Counted from the stretch's first letter, positions 10,546 through 19,665 are shown. The stretch: 64,000 bases of DNA from Fretibacter rubidus (GCF_041429785.1 NZ_CP163423.1:1240001-1304000); one strand, 5' to 3'. Numbers and translations are program-made. The notes: generated by a model not told the origin, from the sequence alone.

Positions 10546-11293
10546 AACGATGAATAATCAATTCGACCATATGCCAGAGGCCAAACGCCCTATCCTGTCT
10601 GTGCGAAATTTGCACCGTCATTACAAATCAGGCGAGGGAACGCTGACCGTGCTGAACGGTGCGGATATCGATATTTATCCCGGCGAAATGGTCGGCCTCG
10701 TCGGGCCGTCTGGCTCTGGCAAGTCGACACTCTTGCATGCAGCGGGACTGCTCGAGCAACCTGACGCGGGCAAGGTTTATATCAATGGGCGAGAGTGCTT
10801 GAAGCTAAATGACGCGACCCGCACATCAATCCGCCGTCAAACTATTGGCATGGTCTATCAATTTCATCACCTTCTCAAAGAATTCACAGCGCTAGATAAT
10901 GTCGCCATACCGCAGATGATTGCGGGTAAGAGCCAAACCAAGGCGCGGGCTGAGGCAGACCGTCTTTTGTCTCTTATGGGGCTCGCTGAACGGCTTGATC
11001 ATACGCCGTCCCAAATGTCGGGTGGGGAACAGCAACGCGTTGCCATTGCACGGGCCATTGCCAATAAACCGCAGCTTCTTTTGGCTGATGAACCCACGGG
11101 TAACCTTGACCCCGCGACCTCGACGCGCGTGTTCCAAAGCTTGCTAGATCTAACGCGGCGCGAAGGTGTGTCTGCGCTGGTGGCCACGCATAACATGGAA
11201 CTGACCCGCTTTATGGACCGCGTGCTGACCGTGCGAAATGGCCAAGTGGTGGCGGTTGCGAAAAATGCCATTCAAGGCGGGATTGTCGTCTAG
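10538..11293 (+). CDS. lolD: Lipoprotein-releasing ABC transporter ATPase LolD
   Basis: A 251-residue ATP-binding cassette protein that powers LolC. Walker A GPSGSGKS is at residues 56-63, the signature SGGEQQR at 161-167 and Walker B LLLADE at 180-185, followed by a switch histidine in VATHN. The start overlaps the end of lolC by 8 bases; a second ATG at 10550 is also possible. The stop overlaps the stop of the oppositely oriented permease gene by 4 bases. Confidence 0.96.
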   Translation: MSRTMNNQFDHMPEAKRPILSVRNLHRHYKSGEGTLTVLNGADIDIYPGEMVGLVGPSGSGKSTLLHAAGLLEQPDAGKVYINGRECLKLNDATRTSIRRQTIGMVYQFHHLLKEFTALDNVAIPQMIAGKSQTKARAEADRLLSLMGLAERLDHTPSQMSGGEQQRVAIARAIANKPQLLLADEPTGNLDPATSTRVFQSLLDLTRREGVSALVATHNMELTRFMDRVLTVRNGQVVAVAKNAIQGGIVV

Positions 11294-12594
11294 CGACCAA
11301 GCCGTTTTGAGAGCCAGTAAAACACCCCGCCCAGCGCAATCAGCCCCGCCGCAAAGCCCGCTTGTAACGGCTTTTCCATCACCACAAAGACCAATGTGAA
11401 AACGGTCAGCGCGATGTAAATTAGCGGCGTGACCGGGTAGCCCCACGTGCGGTAGGGGCGCGGTAGATCGGGTTCGCGGTAACGCAACACGAATACGCCT
11501 ACGACCGCCAAGAGGCTATTTAAGGCGAGCATAGCCCCTGCAAAAATCACGATAAATTCGAAGCTGCTGGTCAGGATGAAAATCAGCGTGACAGCAGATT
11601 GGAAATAAATCGCATTGCGCGGCACACCTGCACCGTTCACGCGTCCCAAAAAGCCTAGCGCGGGGAAGTCTTCGCCGACACCTTGCAAAGCGCGCGGCCC
11701 CGCGAGCACCATGGCGCTGACCGTGGATACGAGTAACAGCGCCAGCGCCATCCCTGTTACCCGCGCTGCTGTATCGCCAAAGATATAGGTGGCCGCGATA
11801 TAACCGATTTCTTCGCGGCCCGTCATCGCATCAATAGGGGCAACGCGTAAAAACACATAATTCAGCGCAACATAAAGCGCCATGACAATGGCTGTGCCGA
11901 CCAGCAAGACACGCGGTAGGTCGCGCTGCGGGTTTTTCATCTCGCCGCTGATATAGGTTGCGGCGTTCCATCCCGTATAGGCATAGGACACGTAAATAAG
12001 GGCGACGGCGTATGAACCGCTGGTCATGGCATCAAAACCGCTGGCCGAAGGGGCAAAGGATATGGGTTGAGCGTCTGCCACGAGCAAAAGTCCCGCTAGG
12101 CAAAAAGCCACAATCATAATGACTTTGATGAGAGTGAAGCTTGACTGAAACGCGCCGCTGCTCCCCCGATTACGACCATGAATTAGCGTCGCAATGATAA
12201 CAACGCTTGCCGCTAACCCTTTGGTGACCCACGGCCCGTAATCACCGGGCAGGGCAGCCGTGGCATAGGTGCCAAACACAATGGCGGAAGCTGCTATGGG
12301 GGCCGCAAAACCGATAACAGCGGAAATCCAGCCGGATATGAACCCCGCCGCAGGATGATAGATGCGGCCCAGAAAGTTATACTCACCGCCAGATCGGGGC
12401 AGGGCTGCGCCAAGCTCGCCGTAGGACGCCGCCCCGCAGAGCGCCGCGACACCGCCCAGCACCCATAACATCAGCAGCGCAAAGCCGTCTTGTATGTCCA
12501 AAAGCTGGAACCCAAGGCTCGTAAACACGCCCGTGCCGACCATATTGGCAATGATAATGGCGGTCGCCGTGCGCGGTTTATAATGGTCTGACAT
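11290..12594 (-). CDS. APC superfamily amino-acid permease
   Basis: A 434-residue polytopic transporter with about 12 helices. The start ATARIAT-like segment TATAIIIANMVGTGVFTSLG, with a glycine-rich unwound first helix, is typical of the amino acid-polyamine-organocation superfamily (LAT/basic amino acid branch). The substrate cannot be read from sequence. I chose ATG at 12594 because AGGGGA lies just upstream; the open frame extends further but contains no family sequence. It lies on the minus strand between lolD and dnaE, overlapping the lolD stop by 4 bases, and interrupts an otherwise conserved block. Confidence 0.88.
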   Translation of the reverse strand: MSDHYKPRTATAIIIANMVGTGVFTSLGFQLLDIQDGFALLMLWVLGGVAALCGAASYGELGAALPRSGGEYNFLGRIYHPAAGFISGWISAVIGFAAPIAASAIVFGTYATAALPGDYGPWVTKGLAASVVIIATLIHGRNRGSSGAFQSSFTLIKVIMIVAFCLAGLLLVADAQPISFAPSASGFDAMTSGSYAVALIYVSYAYTGWNAATYISGEMKNPQRDLPRVLLVGTAIVMALYVALNYVFLRVAPIDAMTGREEIGYIAATYIFGDTAARVTGMALALLLVSTVSAMVLAGPRALQGVGEDFPALGFLGRVNGAGVPRNAIYFQSAVTLIFILTSSFEFIVIFAGAMLALNSLLAVVGVFVLRYREPDLPRPYRTWGYPVTPLIYIALTVFTLVFVVMEKPLQAGFAAGLIALGGVFYWLSKRLGR

Positions 12595-12669
12595 TGTGGT
12601 CCCCTTGGTTGGACTATCTTGCGGGAATAACGCTGTGTCTAGGGTTTTCGCAGGCCTTGACGATTTCTG

Positions 12670-12713
12670 TTGACTTATCTGTGGGCGGTTATGTATAAGA
12701 ACAAAACAAGAAC
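12670..12713 (+). promoter_or_regulatory. LexA-controlled promoter (SOS box) for the small ORF and dnaE
   Basis: TTGACT at 12670-12675, a 17-base spacer, and GTATAA at 12693-12698 form a sigma70-type promoter. Directly after it, at 12699-12713, is GAAC-AAAACAA-GAAC, a perfect match to the alphaproteobacterial SOS box (GTTC-N7-GTTC read on the other strand). LexA bound there would block the start site. The downstream genes are the 30-codon ORF at 12751 and dnaE. Confidence 0.8.
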
Positions 12714-12750
12714 ATATATTGTGTTCACACAAACCAGTTGGGGATAAGCC

Positions 12751-12843
12751 ATGAAGCAAGTTGTATCAGACCTAAGCGCCGCTATTGTGATGGCAGGATT
12801 CGTCACAATGATGACTATGTGGATGATGGTGCTATCCGCCTAA
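12751..12843 (+). CDS. SidA-like SOS-induced small membrane protein (30 aa)
   Basis: A 30-codon ORF with a GGGGAT ribosome binding site 7 bases before its ATG. The product has a short polar start (MKQVVSDLS) and then one hydrophobic helix (about residues 9-29) rich in methionine (7 Met in total) with one Trp and no charged residue. It sits under a promoter with a perfect SOS box and 22 bases before dnaE. I recall that Caulobacter SidA is a 29-residue inner-membrane peptide, induced by DNA damage through LexA, that blocks division through FtsW/FtsN, and that it is encoded next to dnaE. Size, topology, regulation and neighbour all fit; sequence similarity was not tested. Confidence 0.68.
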   Translation: MKQVVSDLSAAIVMAGFVTMMTMWMMVLSA

Positions 12844-12865
12844 TAGACACCAAAGGAGGGGACAT

Positions 12866-15800
12866 ATGGCCGCCAAGCCCGTTCAATTTGTTCACCTCCG
12901 CGCACGTACGCCTTACTCTATTCTAGAGGGCGCAACAAAAATTGGCGATATGGCCAAGCGGGCCAAAGAATACCGTATGCCCGCCATTGCCATGACCGAC
13001 ACCCATAATATGTGTGCAGCGCTGGAATTTTCCGGCACAATGGTCAGCAACGGCTTGCAGCCTATTATTGGCGTTACGCTGTCAGTTGATTTAGAACTAG
13101 ATGACCAACCTGGGCAGCTTCGCCGCGATCCTGACGGTATGCTGGTCTTATTGGCGCAAGATGATCTCGGCTATGAAAACTTGATGGAGTTATCCTCCGC
13201 CAGCTATCTTGATATTTCGCCGACAGACCTACCGCATATCAAAGCGGCGCGCATGAACGGCAATACAGACGGCGTGATTGCTTTGACGGGCGGCCCTGAC
13301 GGGGCGCTGAACCGCCTGATATGCAAAGGACAACTGGCAGAGGCGGAGGCGTGGCTTGATAAGCTGGCAGCCTTATTCCCGAACCGCTTATATATAGAGT
13401 TACAACGCCACGGCCTCGCCCATGAAATAGAAGCCGAAAAAGTTCTGATTGATTGGGCTTATGCCAAGGATTTGCCGCTGGTTGCGACGAATGAGCCCTA
13501 TTTCCTCGACCCTGATATGCACGAAGCCCATGACGCACTTTTGGCGATATCAGAGGGCAGTTACCTGTTGGAGAAAGACCGCCGTAAGGTGTCTAATCAG
13601 CATTATTTCAAAACATCAGAGCAAATGGCTGAGGTGTTTAAAGACATTCCCGAAGCCATTGAAAACACTGTGGATATTGCGCGGCGTTGTGCGGTTCGTT
13701 CTGTGGCGCGGGATCCTATTTTGCCCAATTTTGGCGACGGCAGCTTATCAGAAGGTGACATCCTGGCTCAGCAAGCCCGTGACGGTCTGCGCGAACGCCT
13801 AGACGCTGTGCCGCCCGCCGATGATGAACAAGCCTATTTTGATAGGCTGGATTTCGAACTCGACGTTATTCGTCAAATGGGCTTTCCGGGTTACTTTCTT
13901 ATCGTTTCCGATTTTATCAAATGGGCCAAAAATGAGGGGATTCCTGTGGGGCCGGGCCGGGGGTCTGGTGCGGGTTCTGTTGTCGCGTGGGCGCTTACGA
14001 TTACGGATTTGGACCCGTTGCGTTACGGTCTGCTGTTTGAGCGCTTCCTGAACCCCGAGCGGGTGTCCATGCCCGATTTCGATATCGATTTCTGCCAAGA
14101 ACGGCGCGGCGAAGTCATTAAATATGTGCAGCAAAAATACGGTACCGCCCAAGTCGCGCATATTATCACTTTCGGGACGCTGCAAGCGCGCGCCGTGGTG
14201 CGTGATGTTGGCCGTGTTATGCAAATGCCGCTCGGCCAAGTCGACAGGCTTGCCAAGCTTGTCCCGTCAAATCCCGCTAGTCCCGTAACGTTAGGCGAAG
14301 CGATTACGATGGAGAAAGGCCTGCGTGAGGCGCGCGATTCTGAACCTGCCGTGCGTAAACTCCTGGATGTCGCGCTAAAGCTGGAGGGGTTATACCGCAA
14401 TGCCTCGACCCATGCGGCGGGTGTCGTGATTGGTGACCGTCCCTTGACCAAGCTTGTCCCGCTCTATCTTGACCCGCGCTCTGAAATTCCCGCGACGCAA
14501 TTCACAATGAAATATGCGGAAAAAGCCGGGCTAGTGAAATTTGACTTTTTGGGCCTTAAAACCCTGACTGTGATTGATCGGGCGCTGAAATATCTCGTGC
14601 AGCAGGGGCGCCCCATCGACCTTGACGCCATTTCAACGGACACGCCAGACGCTTACACCAATCTTGCGCTGGGGCTGTCTGCGGGCGTGTTTCAGCTTGA
14701 GAGCTCGGGCATGCGCGATGTGCTGCGTAAAATGGCACCCGACACGATTGAGGAATTAACCGCCCTTATCTCGCTATATCGTCCAGGGCCGATGAAAAAC
14801 ATCGACACTTATATTGACCGTAAATATGGCCGCGTAAAAATTGAATATCCGCACCCTAGCTTGGAAGATATACTGAAAGAAACCTACGGCATTATTATCT
14901 ATCAAGAACAGGTGATGCAAATCGCGCAGGTCTTGTCAGGGTATTCACTCGGCGAGGCGGATATGCTCCGCCGTGCCATGGGTAAAAAAGACCAAGCGGA
15001 AATGAACCGCCAAAAATCACGCTTTGTTGACGGTGCGGTCAAACGCAATGTTGATGCAAAACTCGCGTCTGATATCTTCGAGTTGGTCAATGAATTCGCG
15101 GGCTATGGTTTTAACAAATCACACGCCGCCGCCTATGCGATGATATCGTTTCGCACGGCCTATTTAAAAGCCGTTTATCCCACAGAATTTATTGCCGCGA
15201 CGATGAGCCTTGATATCGCTAATGTCGAAAAACTGGCGCAGTTTTATCAAGAGGGTAAACGGCTCGATTTGACCATATTGCCGCCTTGCGTGAACCGCTC
15301 TGGCGCAGATTTTGAAGTCACCGACAATGCTGTGCTCTACGCTTTGGGGGCTTTGAAAAACGTCGGTGTCGAAGCGATGCGCCATGTGGTGGCTGTTCGC
15401 GAAGACGGCGGACCGTTTAAAGATTTGTTCGATTTTGCCCGTCGCGTGGATAGCCGTATTGTCAATAAACGCGCGATTGAAAATCTCGCGCGCGGCGGGG
15501 CGTTTGATTGCCTTGAACCTAACCGGGCCAAAACGCTGGCGTCTGCGGGAATTTTGCAATCAATCGGCTCTCGCGCTGCCGAAGAACGCCAATCCGCCCA
15601 AGTGGGCCTATTTGGTGACGCCGTGGACGCAATGGCTGAGCCGGATTTGAAGGACGCTGCGCCTTGGGGCAATATCGAGCAACTCGACCATGAATTAGGG
15701 GCCGTTGGTTTTTACCTCGGCGGCCACCCGCTAGAGACTTATGCCAATACCACTGATGTGAAGCAGTCTATTCCTGCCATTGAGATCGAAGAACGGTTCA

Positions 15801-16321
15801 CACGCTCTGGACAAGCTGTGAAATTGGCGGGCGTTGTCCGTAAACGCCAAGAACGCATGAGCAAGCGCGGCAAGCGGTTTGCTTATGTCGGAATTTCAGA
15901 TCCCACAGGTGATTTTGAAATCTTTGTCGGCGAGGGCTTATTGGCCGTATCGCGTGAAATTCTAACGGCCGGGGCGGTGGTCGTCGTAAAAGCGAAGCTT
16001 GAGCAGCGAGACGGCGATATTAAAATCTTCGCGGACGAGATTCGCTCGCTGGATACAACAGAAACAGCTCCTAAAATCGCGGGTCTTAAAATCCGTCTGC
16101 GCTCGGCGACGATAGAAAGCTTAGACGCGCTTGAAAAAGCGCTCGAATCATTGCGCGAAGCGCCGTCGGAAAACTCGGGTTATATAGAGATTGTGGCCCC
16201 GCTTGACGGTGCACGCGAAGGACAATGGCGTTTGCCCAATCGTTTTGGTATCGATCCGTCCATTCAGGCGGCCCTCAAAGCATCGAAAATGATTGAAATG
16301 ATCGAAGAAATCGCCGCCTAG
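12866..16321 (+). CDS. dnaE: DNA polymerase III subunit alpha
   Basis: An 1151-residue replicative polymerase (DnaE1). The N-terminal PHP domain begins at once (VHLRARTPYSILEGA), the catalytic PDFDIDF motif places aspartates at about residues 404 and 406, and there is a helix-hairpin-helix region and a C-terminal OB fold (KLAGVVRKR, about residue 985 on). Length and N-terminus fit the replicative enzyme and not DnaE2/ImuC. An AGGAGG ribosome binding site precedes ATG 12866. With no terminator seen between the small SOS ORF and dnaE, at least part of its transcription may be LexA-controlled. Confidence 0.97.
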   Translation: MAAKPVQFVHLRARTPYSILEGATKIGDMAKRAKEYRMPAIAMTDTHNMCAALEFSGTMVSNGLQPIIGVTLSVDLELDDQPGQLRRDPDGMLVLLAQDDLGYENLMELSSASYLDISPTDLPHIKAARMNGNTDGVIALTGGPDGALNRLICKGQLAEAEAWLDKLAALFPNRLYIELQRHGLAHEIEAEKVLIDWAYAKDLPLVATNEPYFLDPDMHEAHDALLAISEGSYLLEKDRRKVSNQHYFKTSEQMAEVFKDIPEAIENTVDIARRCAVRSVARDPILPNFGDGSLSEGDILAQQARDGLRERLDAVPPADDEQAYFDRLDFELDVIRQMGFPGYFLIVSDFIKWAKNEGIPVGPGRGSGAGSVVAWALTITDLDPLRYGLLFERFLNPERVSMPDFDIDFCQERRGEVIKYVQQKYGTAQVAHIITFGTLQARAVVRDVGRVMQMPLGQVDRLAKLVPSNPASPVTLGEAITMEKGLREARDSEPAVRKLLDVALKLEGLYRNASTHAAGVVIGDRPLTKLVPLYLDPRSEIPATQFTMKYAEKAGLVKFDFLGLKTLTVIDRALKYLVQQGRPIDLDAISTDTPDAYTNLALGLSAGVFQLESSGMRDVLRKMAPDTIEELTALISLYRPGPMKNIDTYIDRKYGRVKIEYPHPSLEDILKETYGIIIYQEQVMQIAQVLSGYSLGEADMLRRAMGKKDQAEMNRQKSRFVDGAVKRNVDAKLASDIFELVNEFAGYGFNKSHAAAYAMISFRTAYLKAVYPTEFIAATMSLDIANVEKLAQFYQEGKRLDLTILPPCVNRSGADFEVTDNAVLYALGALKNVGVEAMRHVVAVREDGGPFKDLFDFARRVDSRIVNKRAIENLARGGAFDCLEPNRAKTLASAGILQSIGSRAAEERQSAQVGLFGDAVDAMAEPDLKDAAPWGNIEQLDHELGAVGFYLGGHPLETYANTTDVKQSIPAIEIEERFTRSGQAVKLAGVVRKRQERMSKRGKRFAYVGISDPTGDFEIFVGEGLLAVSREILTAGAVVVVKAKLEQRDGDIKIFADEIRSLDTTETAPKIAGLKIRLRSATIESLDALEKALESLREAPSENSGYIEIVAPLDGAREGQWRLPNRFGIDPSIQAALKASKMIEMIEEIAA

Positions 16322-16395
16322 CGCGTATTTAGCGTCGATTGTCTCTTATTCAGCCGTTCACGGCCTTCTATGGTTGTCTTTGGTCAGAAAAGGGC

Positions 16396-16423
16396 TTGAA
16401 CCTTTTAAAATCCCTGTTATACG
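16396..16423 (+). promoter_or_regulatory. Probable promoter of rpsB
   Basis: TTGAAC at 16396-16401, a 16-base spacer and TATACG at 16418-16423 form a good sigma70-type promoter 119 bases before the rpsB ATG, leaving a long 5' leader. Confidence 0.55.
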
Positions 16424-16438
16424 CGCCGCTTAAATTCG

Positions 16439-16515
16439 CATATGGGTGACGGGTTTGATCATATAGGTCTTACTCTCTTCCGGTGAAGTCGGGCGATCCG
16501 CTTTCACACCCATAT
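16439..16515 (+). promoter_or_regulatory. Structured 5' leader of rpsB
   Basis: The leader can fold: GTGAAGTCGG (16483-16492) pairs with CCGCTTTCAC (16498-16507) around a 5-base loop with one mismatch and one wobble, and ATATGGGTG (16440-16448) can pair with CACCCATAT (16507-16515) to close the region. A structured leader just before the rpsB ribosome binding site (AAAGGAAAT) is where autogenous control by S2 would act, as known in other bacteria. Function here is inferred. Confidence 0.4.
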
Positions 16516-16541
16516 CGGCCAACCGGACAAAGGAAATATCC

Positions 16542-17723
16542 ATGGCACTACCTGAATTCTCTATGCGTCAACTCCTGGAAGCAGGCGTTCACTTTGGTCA
16601 CCAGACACACCGCTGGAACCCGAAAATGGCACCTTACATCTTTGGTGCGCGTTCAAATATTCATATCATGGACCTGTCCCAAACTGTGCCTTTGTTGCAC
16701 CAAGCACTGGTTCAAGCCCGCGAAGTTGCTTCTAAAGGCGGCCGTATTCTTTTCGTTGGCACAAAGCGTGCTGCGTCTGAACCTGTCGCGACAGCAGCGC
16801 AGCGTTGTGCACAATATTACGTGAACCACCGTTGGCTTGGCGGTATGCTGACCAACTGGCAGACAGTGTCTGGTTCTATTTCTCGTCTGCGCGAACTGGA
16901 AACAACCTTGGGTGAAGGCGGTGCAACCGGTCTTACGAAAAAAGAATTGCTTCAGCTAACGCGTGAGCAAGAAAAGCTTGATAAAGCGCTTGGCGGTATC
17001 AAAGATATGGGCGGAAAGCCTGATTTGATGTTCGTTATCGACACGAACAAAGAATCGATTGCGATTAAAGAAGCGCGCCGGTTGAACATTCCTGTGATCG
17101 CTATCCTCGATACAAATTGTGATCCATCTGCGGCTGATTTCCCAATTCCGGGTAATGATGATGCGGCTCGGGCTATCTCTCTTTATTGCGACCTTATTGC
17201 TGATGCTGTTTTAGACGGCATGACCGAGTCTGCGGCTAAAATGGGTATGGACATCGGCGCGGCTGAAAACCCTGTCGAAGTCGCGCTTGACCTTCCAGAG
17301 GCAACGCCAGCTTCGGCTCCTGCACCTGCTGCAAAAGTGCCTGCTGTGGAACCTGCAACGGCGACTGTTAAAGAAGAAGCTGCACCTGTTGCCGCGACTG
17401 CTGATGCAGAGGAAAGCGAATATTTACGCGTAACCCGTGAATATGACGCAGAGGTTGACCCGGCTGTCGTTGACAAAATCGTCAAACACCTCGGCGCGTC
17501 GCTCTCTAATCGCGATAGCAAATATGTGGCGTGTTCTGACGAGACTGAGCTTGAGACGATTGTCAAAGGCTTCATGAAGAAGAAAATCGGTATTGATGAC
17601 GCGGCTGCCGCGATGGAAAAAGTCAAAGCCGTTTGCACAACAATGAAGCCAACACGCATGAAGAACCGCGTGACGTTTTATTACCTTCTTGCGAAAAACG
17701 AAGGCAAATTGGGCGAATTTTAA
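16542..17723 (+). CDS. rpsB: 30S ribosomal protein S2 with C-terminal DUF2853-like domain
   Basis: 393 residues, far longer than the roughly 240-260 of a normal S2. The S2 core is clear from residue 1 ([38 protein letters not shown], then the nucleotide-fold end [11 protein letters not shown] near 225-235). After an Ala/Pro/Glu linker (about 240-290), residues about 293-393 form a second domain with [25 protein letters not shown] and [16 protein letters not shown], which resembles DUF2853 as I remember it. The fusion is one continuous frame without a visible frameshift. It leads the rpsB-tsf-pyrH-frr block. Confidence 0.94.
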   Translation: MALPEFSMRQLLEAGVHFGHQTHRWNPKMAPYIFGARSNIHIMDLSQTVPLLHQALVQAREVASKGGRILFVGTKRAASEPVATAAQRCAQYYVNHRWLGGMLTNWQTVSGSISRLRELETTLGEGGATGLTKKELLQLTREQEKLDKALGGIKDMGGKPDLMFVIDTNKESIAIKEARRLNIPVIAILDTNCDPSAADFPIPGNDDAARAISLYCDLIADAVLDGMTESAAKMGMDIGAAENPVEVALDLPEATPASAPAPAAKVPAVEPATATVKEEAAPVAATADAEESEYLRVTREYDAEVDPAVVDKIVKHLGASLSNRDSKYVACSDETELETIVKGFMKKKIGIDDAAAAMEKVKAVCTTMKPTRMKNRVTFYYLLAKNEGKLGEF

Positions 17724-17740
17724 TCAGTCCAATCTGACGC

Positions 17741-17791
17741 GGCGCTTGCGCCCTCTTTAAATATGACCTGGCCGCCCCTATATGGCGGTCA
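17741..17791 (+). terminator. Two stem-loops between rpsB and tsf
   Basis: GGCGC (17741-17745) pairs with GCGCC (17748-17752), followed by CTCTTT, and TGGCCGCC (17769-17776) pairs with GGCGGTCA (17784-17791). Neither has a long T run, so they look like an attenuator or RNA-stability element in the rpsB-tsf transcript and not a full stop. Confidence 0.35.
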
Positions 17792-17832
17792 GTATTCACT
17801 TATAGATATAGACCCCTCTTAGGAGATATGAC

Positions 17833-18756
17833 ATGGCACAAATTACAGCTGCATTGGTAAAAGAACTGCGCGATAAAACATCCGCAGGCATGATGGATTG
17901 CAAGAAAGCCCTTAATGAGACAGGCGGCGACCTAGAAGCTGCTGTTGATTGGTTGCGGACCAAAGGTATCGCGAAAGCCGACAAAAAAGCCGGTCGCGTA
18001 GCGGCAGAAGGTCTTGTGGGTTATGCGCTTAACGGCACAAAGGGTGCTTTGGTCGAAGTCAATTCAGAGACTGACTTTGTGGCCCGTAACGAAGGCTTCC
18101 AAGCTGCGGTTGAAGAAGTCACAAATCTAGCGCTGACTTGTGATTCAACCGAGGAACTTGCCGCTGCCAAAACATCGACGGGTGAAACCGTTACGGAATT
18201 TTTCACGACTCTTGTAGCGAAAATTGGTGAAAACATGGGCTTACGCCGCATGGATAGCGTCAGTGTCGGCTCTGGTACGGTCACAGGCTATATGCACAAT
18301 GCTGTTGCGGGTAACATGGGCAAAATCGGCGTGCTTGTTGGCCTTGAGTCGACAGCGGATACAGCCAAACTTGACGCGCTTGGCAAGAAGATTGCCATGC
18401 ACATTGCGGCGACAAACCCGCTCGCGCTCAACGTTGAAGATTTGGACCAAAGCGTTGTCGCAAAAGAGCGTGAAATGCTAAAAGCTGAAGCGTTAGAATC
18501 TGGCAAGCCAGAAGCTATTGTGGACAAAATGGTTGATGGTCGCATGACAAAATTCTTCAAAGAATCTGTTTTGATGACTCAAATCTTTGTCATGGACGGT
18601 GAACGCTCTATCGAACAAGTGATTGCTGATGAAGCCAAAGCGCTTGGTACAGACGTTAAACTTACGGGCTATGTCCGCATGGCGCTGGGCGACGGCATTG
18701 AGAAAGAAGAAGAAGATTTCGCAGCAGAAGTCGCTAAAACAGCGGCTGGCGGCTAA
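17833..18756 (+). CDS. tsf: Translation elongation factor Ts
   Basis: A 307-residue nucleotide exchange factor for EF-Tu. The N-terminal UBA-like domain (VKELRDKTSAGMMDCKKAL) and the core signature (VNSETDFVARNEGF) are visible, and the C-terminal dimerisation region ends in an acidic stretch (EKEEEDF). A TTAGGAG ribosome binding site precedes the ATG. Its place after rpsB is near universal. Confidence 0.98.
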   Translation: MAQITAALVKELRDKTSAGMMDCKKALNETGGDLEAAVDWLRTKGIAKADKKAGRVAAEGLVGYALNGTKGALVEVNSETDFVARNEGFQAAVEEVTNLALTCDSTEELAAAKTSTGETVTEFFTTLVAKIGENMGLRRMDSVSVGSGTVTGYMHNAVAGNMGKIGVLVGLESTADTAKLDALGKKIAMHIAATNPLALNVEDLDQSVVAKEREMLKAEALESGKPEAIVDKMVDGRMTKFFKESVLMTQIFVMDGERSIEQVIADEAKALGTDVKLTGYVRMALGDGIEKEEEDFAAEVAKTAAGG

Positions 18757-18782
18757 TCAGCCTTCAAAAAAGTGTAAAAAAC

Positions 18783-18822
18783 CACAGCCCCGTGCGCCTA
18801 TAGACTGGCGCGCGGGGCTGTG
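18783..18822. terminator. Strong hairpin between tsf and pyrH
   Basis: CACAGCCCCGTGCGCC (18783-18798) pairs with GGCGCGCGGGGCTGTG (18807-18822): 16 pairs with one G-T wobble and an 8-base loop. Downstream on the plus strand there is no T run; upstream is an A-rich stretch, so on the minus strand the hairpin is followed by T runs. It may be an attenuator for plus-strand transcription and a real terminator for antisense transcription. Confidence 0.5.
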
Positions 18823-18903
18823 TGCGTCTATTCCTAGAGAAATTCGCGAGTCGCTCAGTGTTTGTCTGGGCGCTTTCAAAGCCGAGTGCCGGGGAGGTTG
18901 CCA

Positions 18904-19626
18904 ATGGGGCAAGACTATAAATTCAAACGCGTGCTGTTAAAGCTATCCGGCGAGGCCCTGATGGGTAATCAGGATTACGGTATTGACGTTGATATGACCT
19001 CACGCGTCGCGAAAGAAATCAAAGCCGCTCACGACAACGGCCTCCAAATTGCGCTCGTCATTGGTGGCGGTAATATTTTTCGCGGCCTTTCGGCACAAGC
19101 GGGCGGTATTGAACGCTCGACGGCTGATTATATGGGAATGCTCGCGACTGTTATGAACGCGCTCGCCATGCAAAGCGCGCTAGAGCAGGCTGGTGTTGAT
19201 ACGCGCGTAATGTCAGCCATTCCCATGACGACAGTATGCGAGCCTTATATTCGTCGCCGTGCCGTAAGACATATGGAAAAAGGCCGCGTTGTGATTTTCG
19301 CGGCGGGCACAGGCAATCCATACTTTACAACGGATACGGCAGCCGCACTTCGCGCGGCAGAGATGAATTGCCAAGCTTTGTTAAAAGGCACCCAAGTTGA
19401 CGGCGTTTATTCGGCTGATCCGAAAAAAGACCCAAATGCCAAGCGTTATGACACATTATCCTATCACACGGTTCTGGCCGAAGATTTGCGCGTCATGGAT
19501 GCGTCAGCTGTGACCTTGATGCGTGACAATAATATCCCCATAATCGTATTCTCATTATCGCAAAAAGGTGGTTTTGACGCCGTTATGCGCGGGCAGAGCG
19601 TCTGCACCACGATAAAAACACAATAG
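18904..19626 (+). CDS. pyrH: UMP kinase
   Basis: A 240-residue hexameric UMP kinase of the amino-acid kinase fold, making UDP for pyrimidine nucleotide synthesis. [11 protein letters not shown] at the N-terminus and [10 protein letters not shown] near residue 55 are family motifs; [13 protein letters not shown] and [14 protein letters not shown] lie further on. I chose ATG 18904 because GGGGAGG lies 5 bases upstream and homologues start here; an upstream in-frame start would add 14 unrelated residues. Confidence 0.97.
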   Translation: MGQDYKFKRVLLKLSGEALMGNQDYGIDVDMTSRVAKEIKAAHDNGLQIALVIGGGNIFRGLSAQAGGIERSTADYMGMLATVMNALAMQSALEQAGVDTRVMSAIPMTTVCEPYIRRRAVRHMEKGRVVIFAAGTGNPYFTTDTAAALRAAEMNCQALLKGTQVDGVYSADPKKDPNAKRYDTLSYHTVLAEDLRVMDASAVTLMRDNNIPIIVFSLSQKGGFDAVMRGQSVCTTIKTQ

Positions 19627-19665
19627 CGCCACGACGGCGCCCAAAGTAAAAGCAAAGAGGCTCAT

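Noticed and set aside
12738-12926. 62-codon reading frame overlapping the SOS small ORF and the dnaE start
   Set aside because: It runs through the dnaE ribosome binding site and the first 60 bases of dnaE in another frame and shows no family sequence; the 30-codon frame has the better ribosome binding site and composition.
17183-17659. 158-codon minus-strand frame rich in Ala and Ser inside rpsB
   Set aside because: It is the complement of the Ala/Glu-rich S2 linker and tail; composition mirrors the coding strand.
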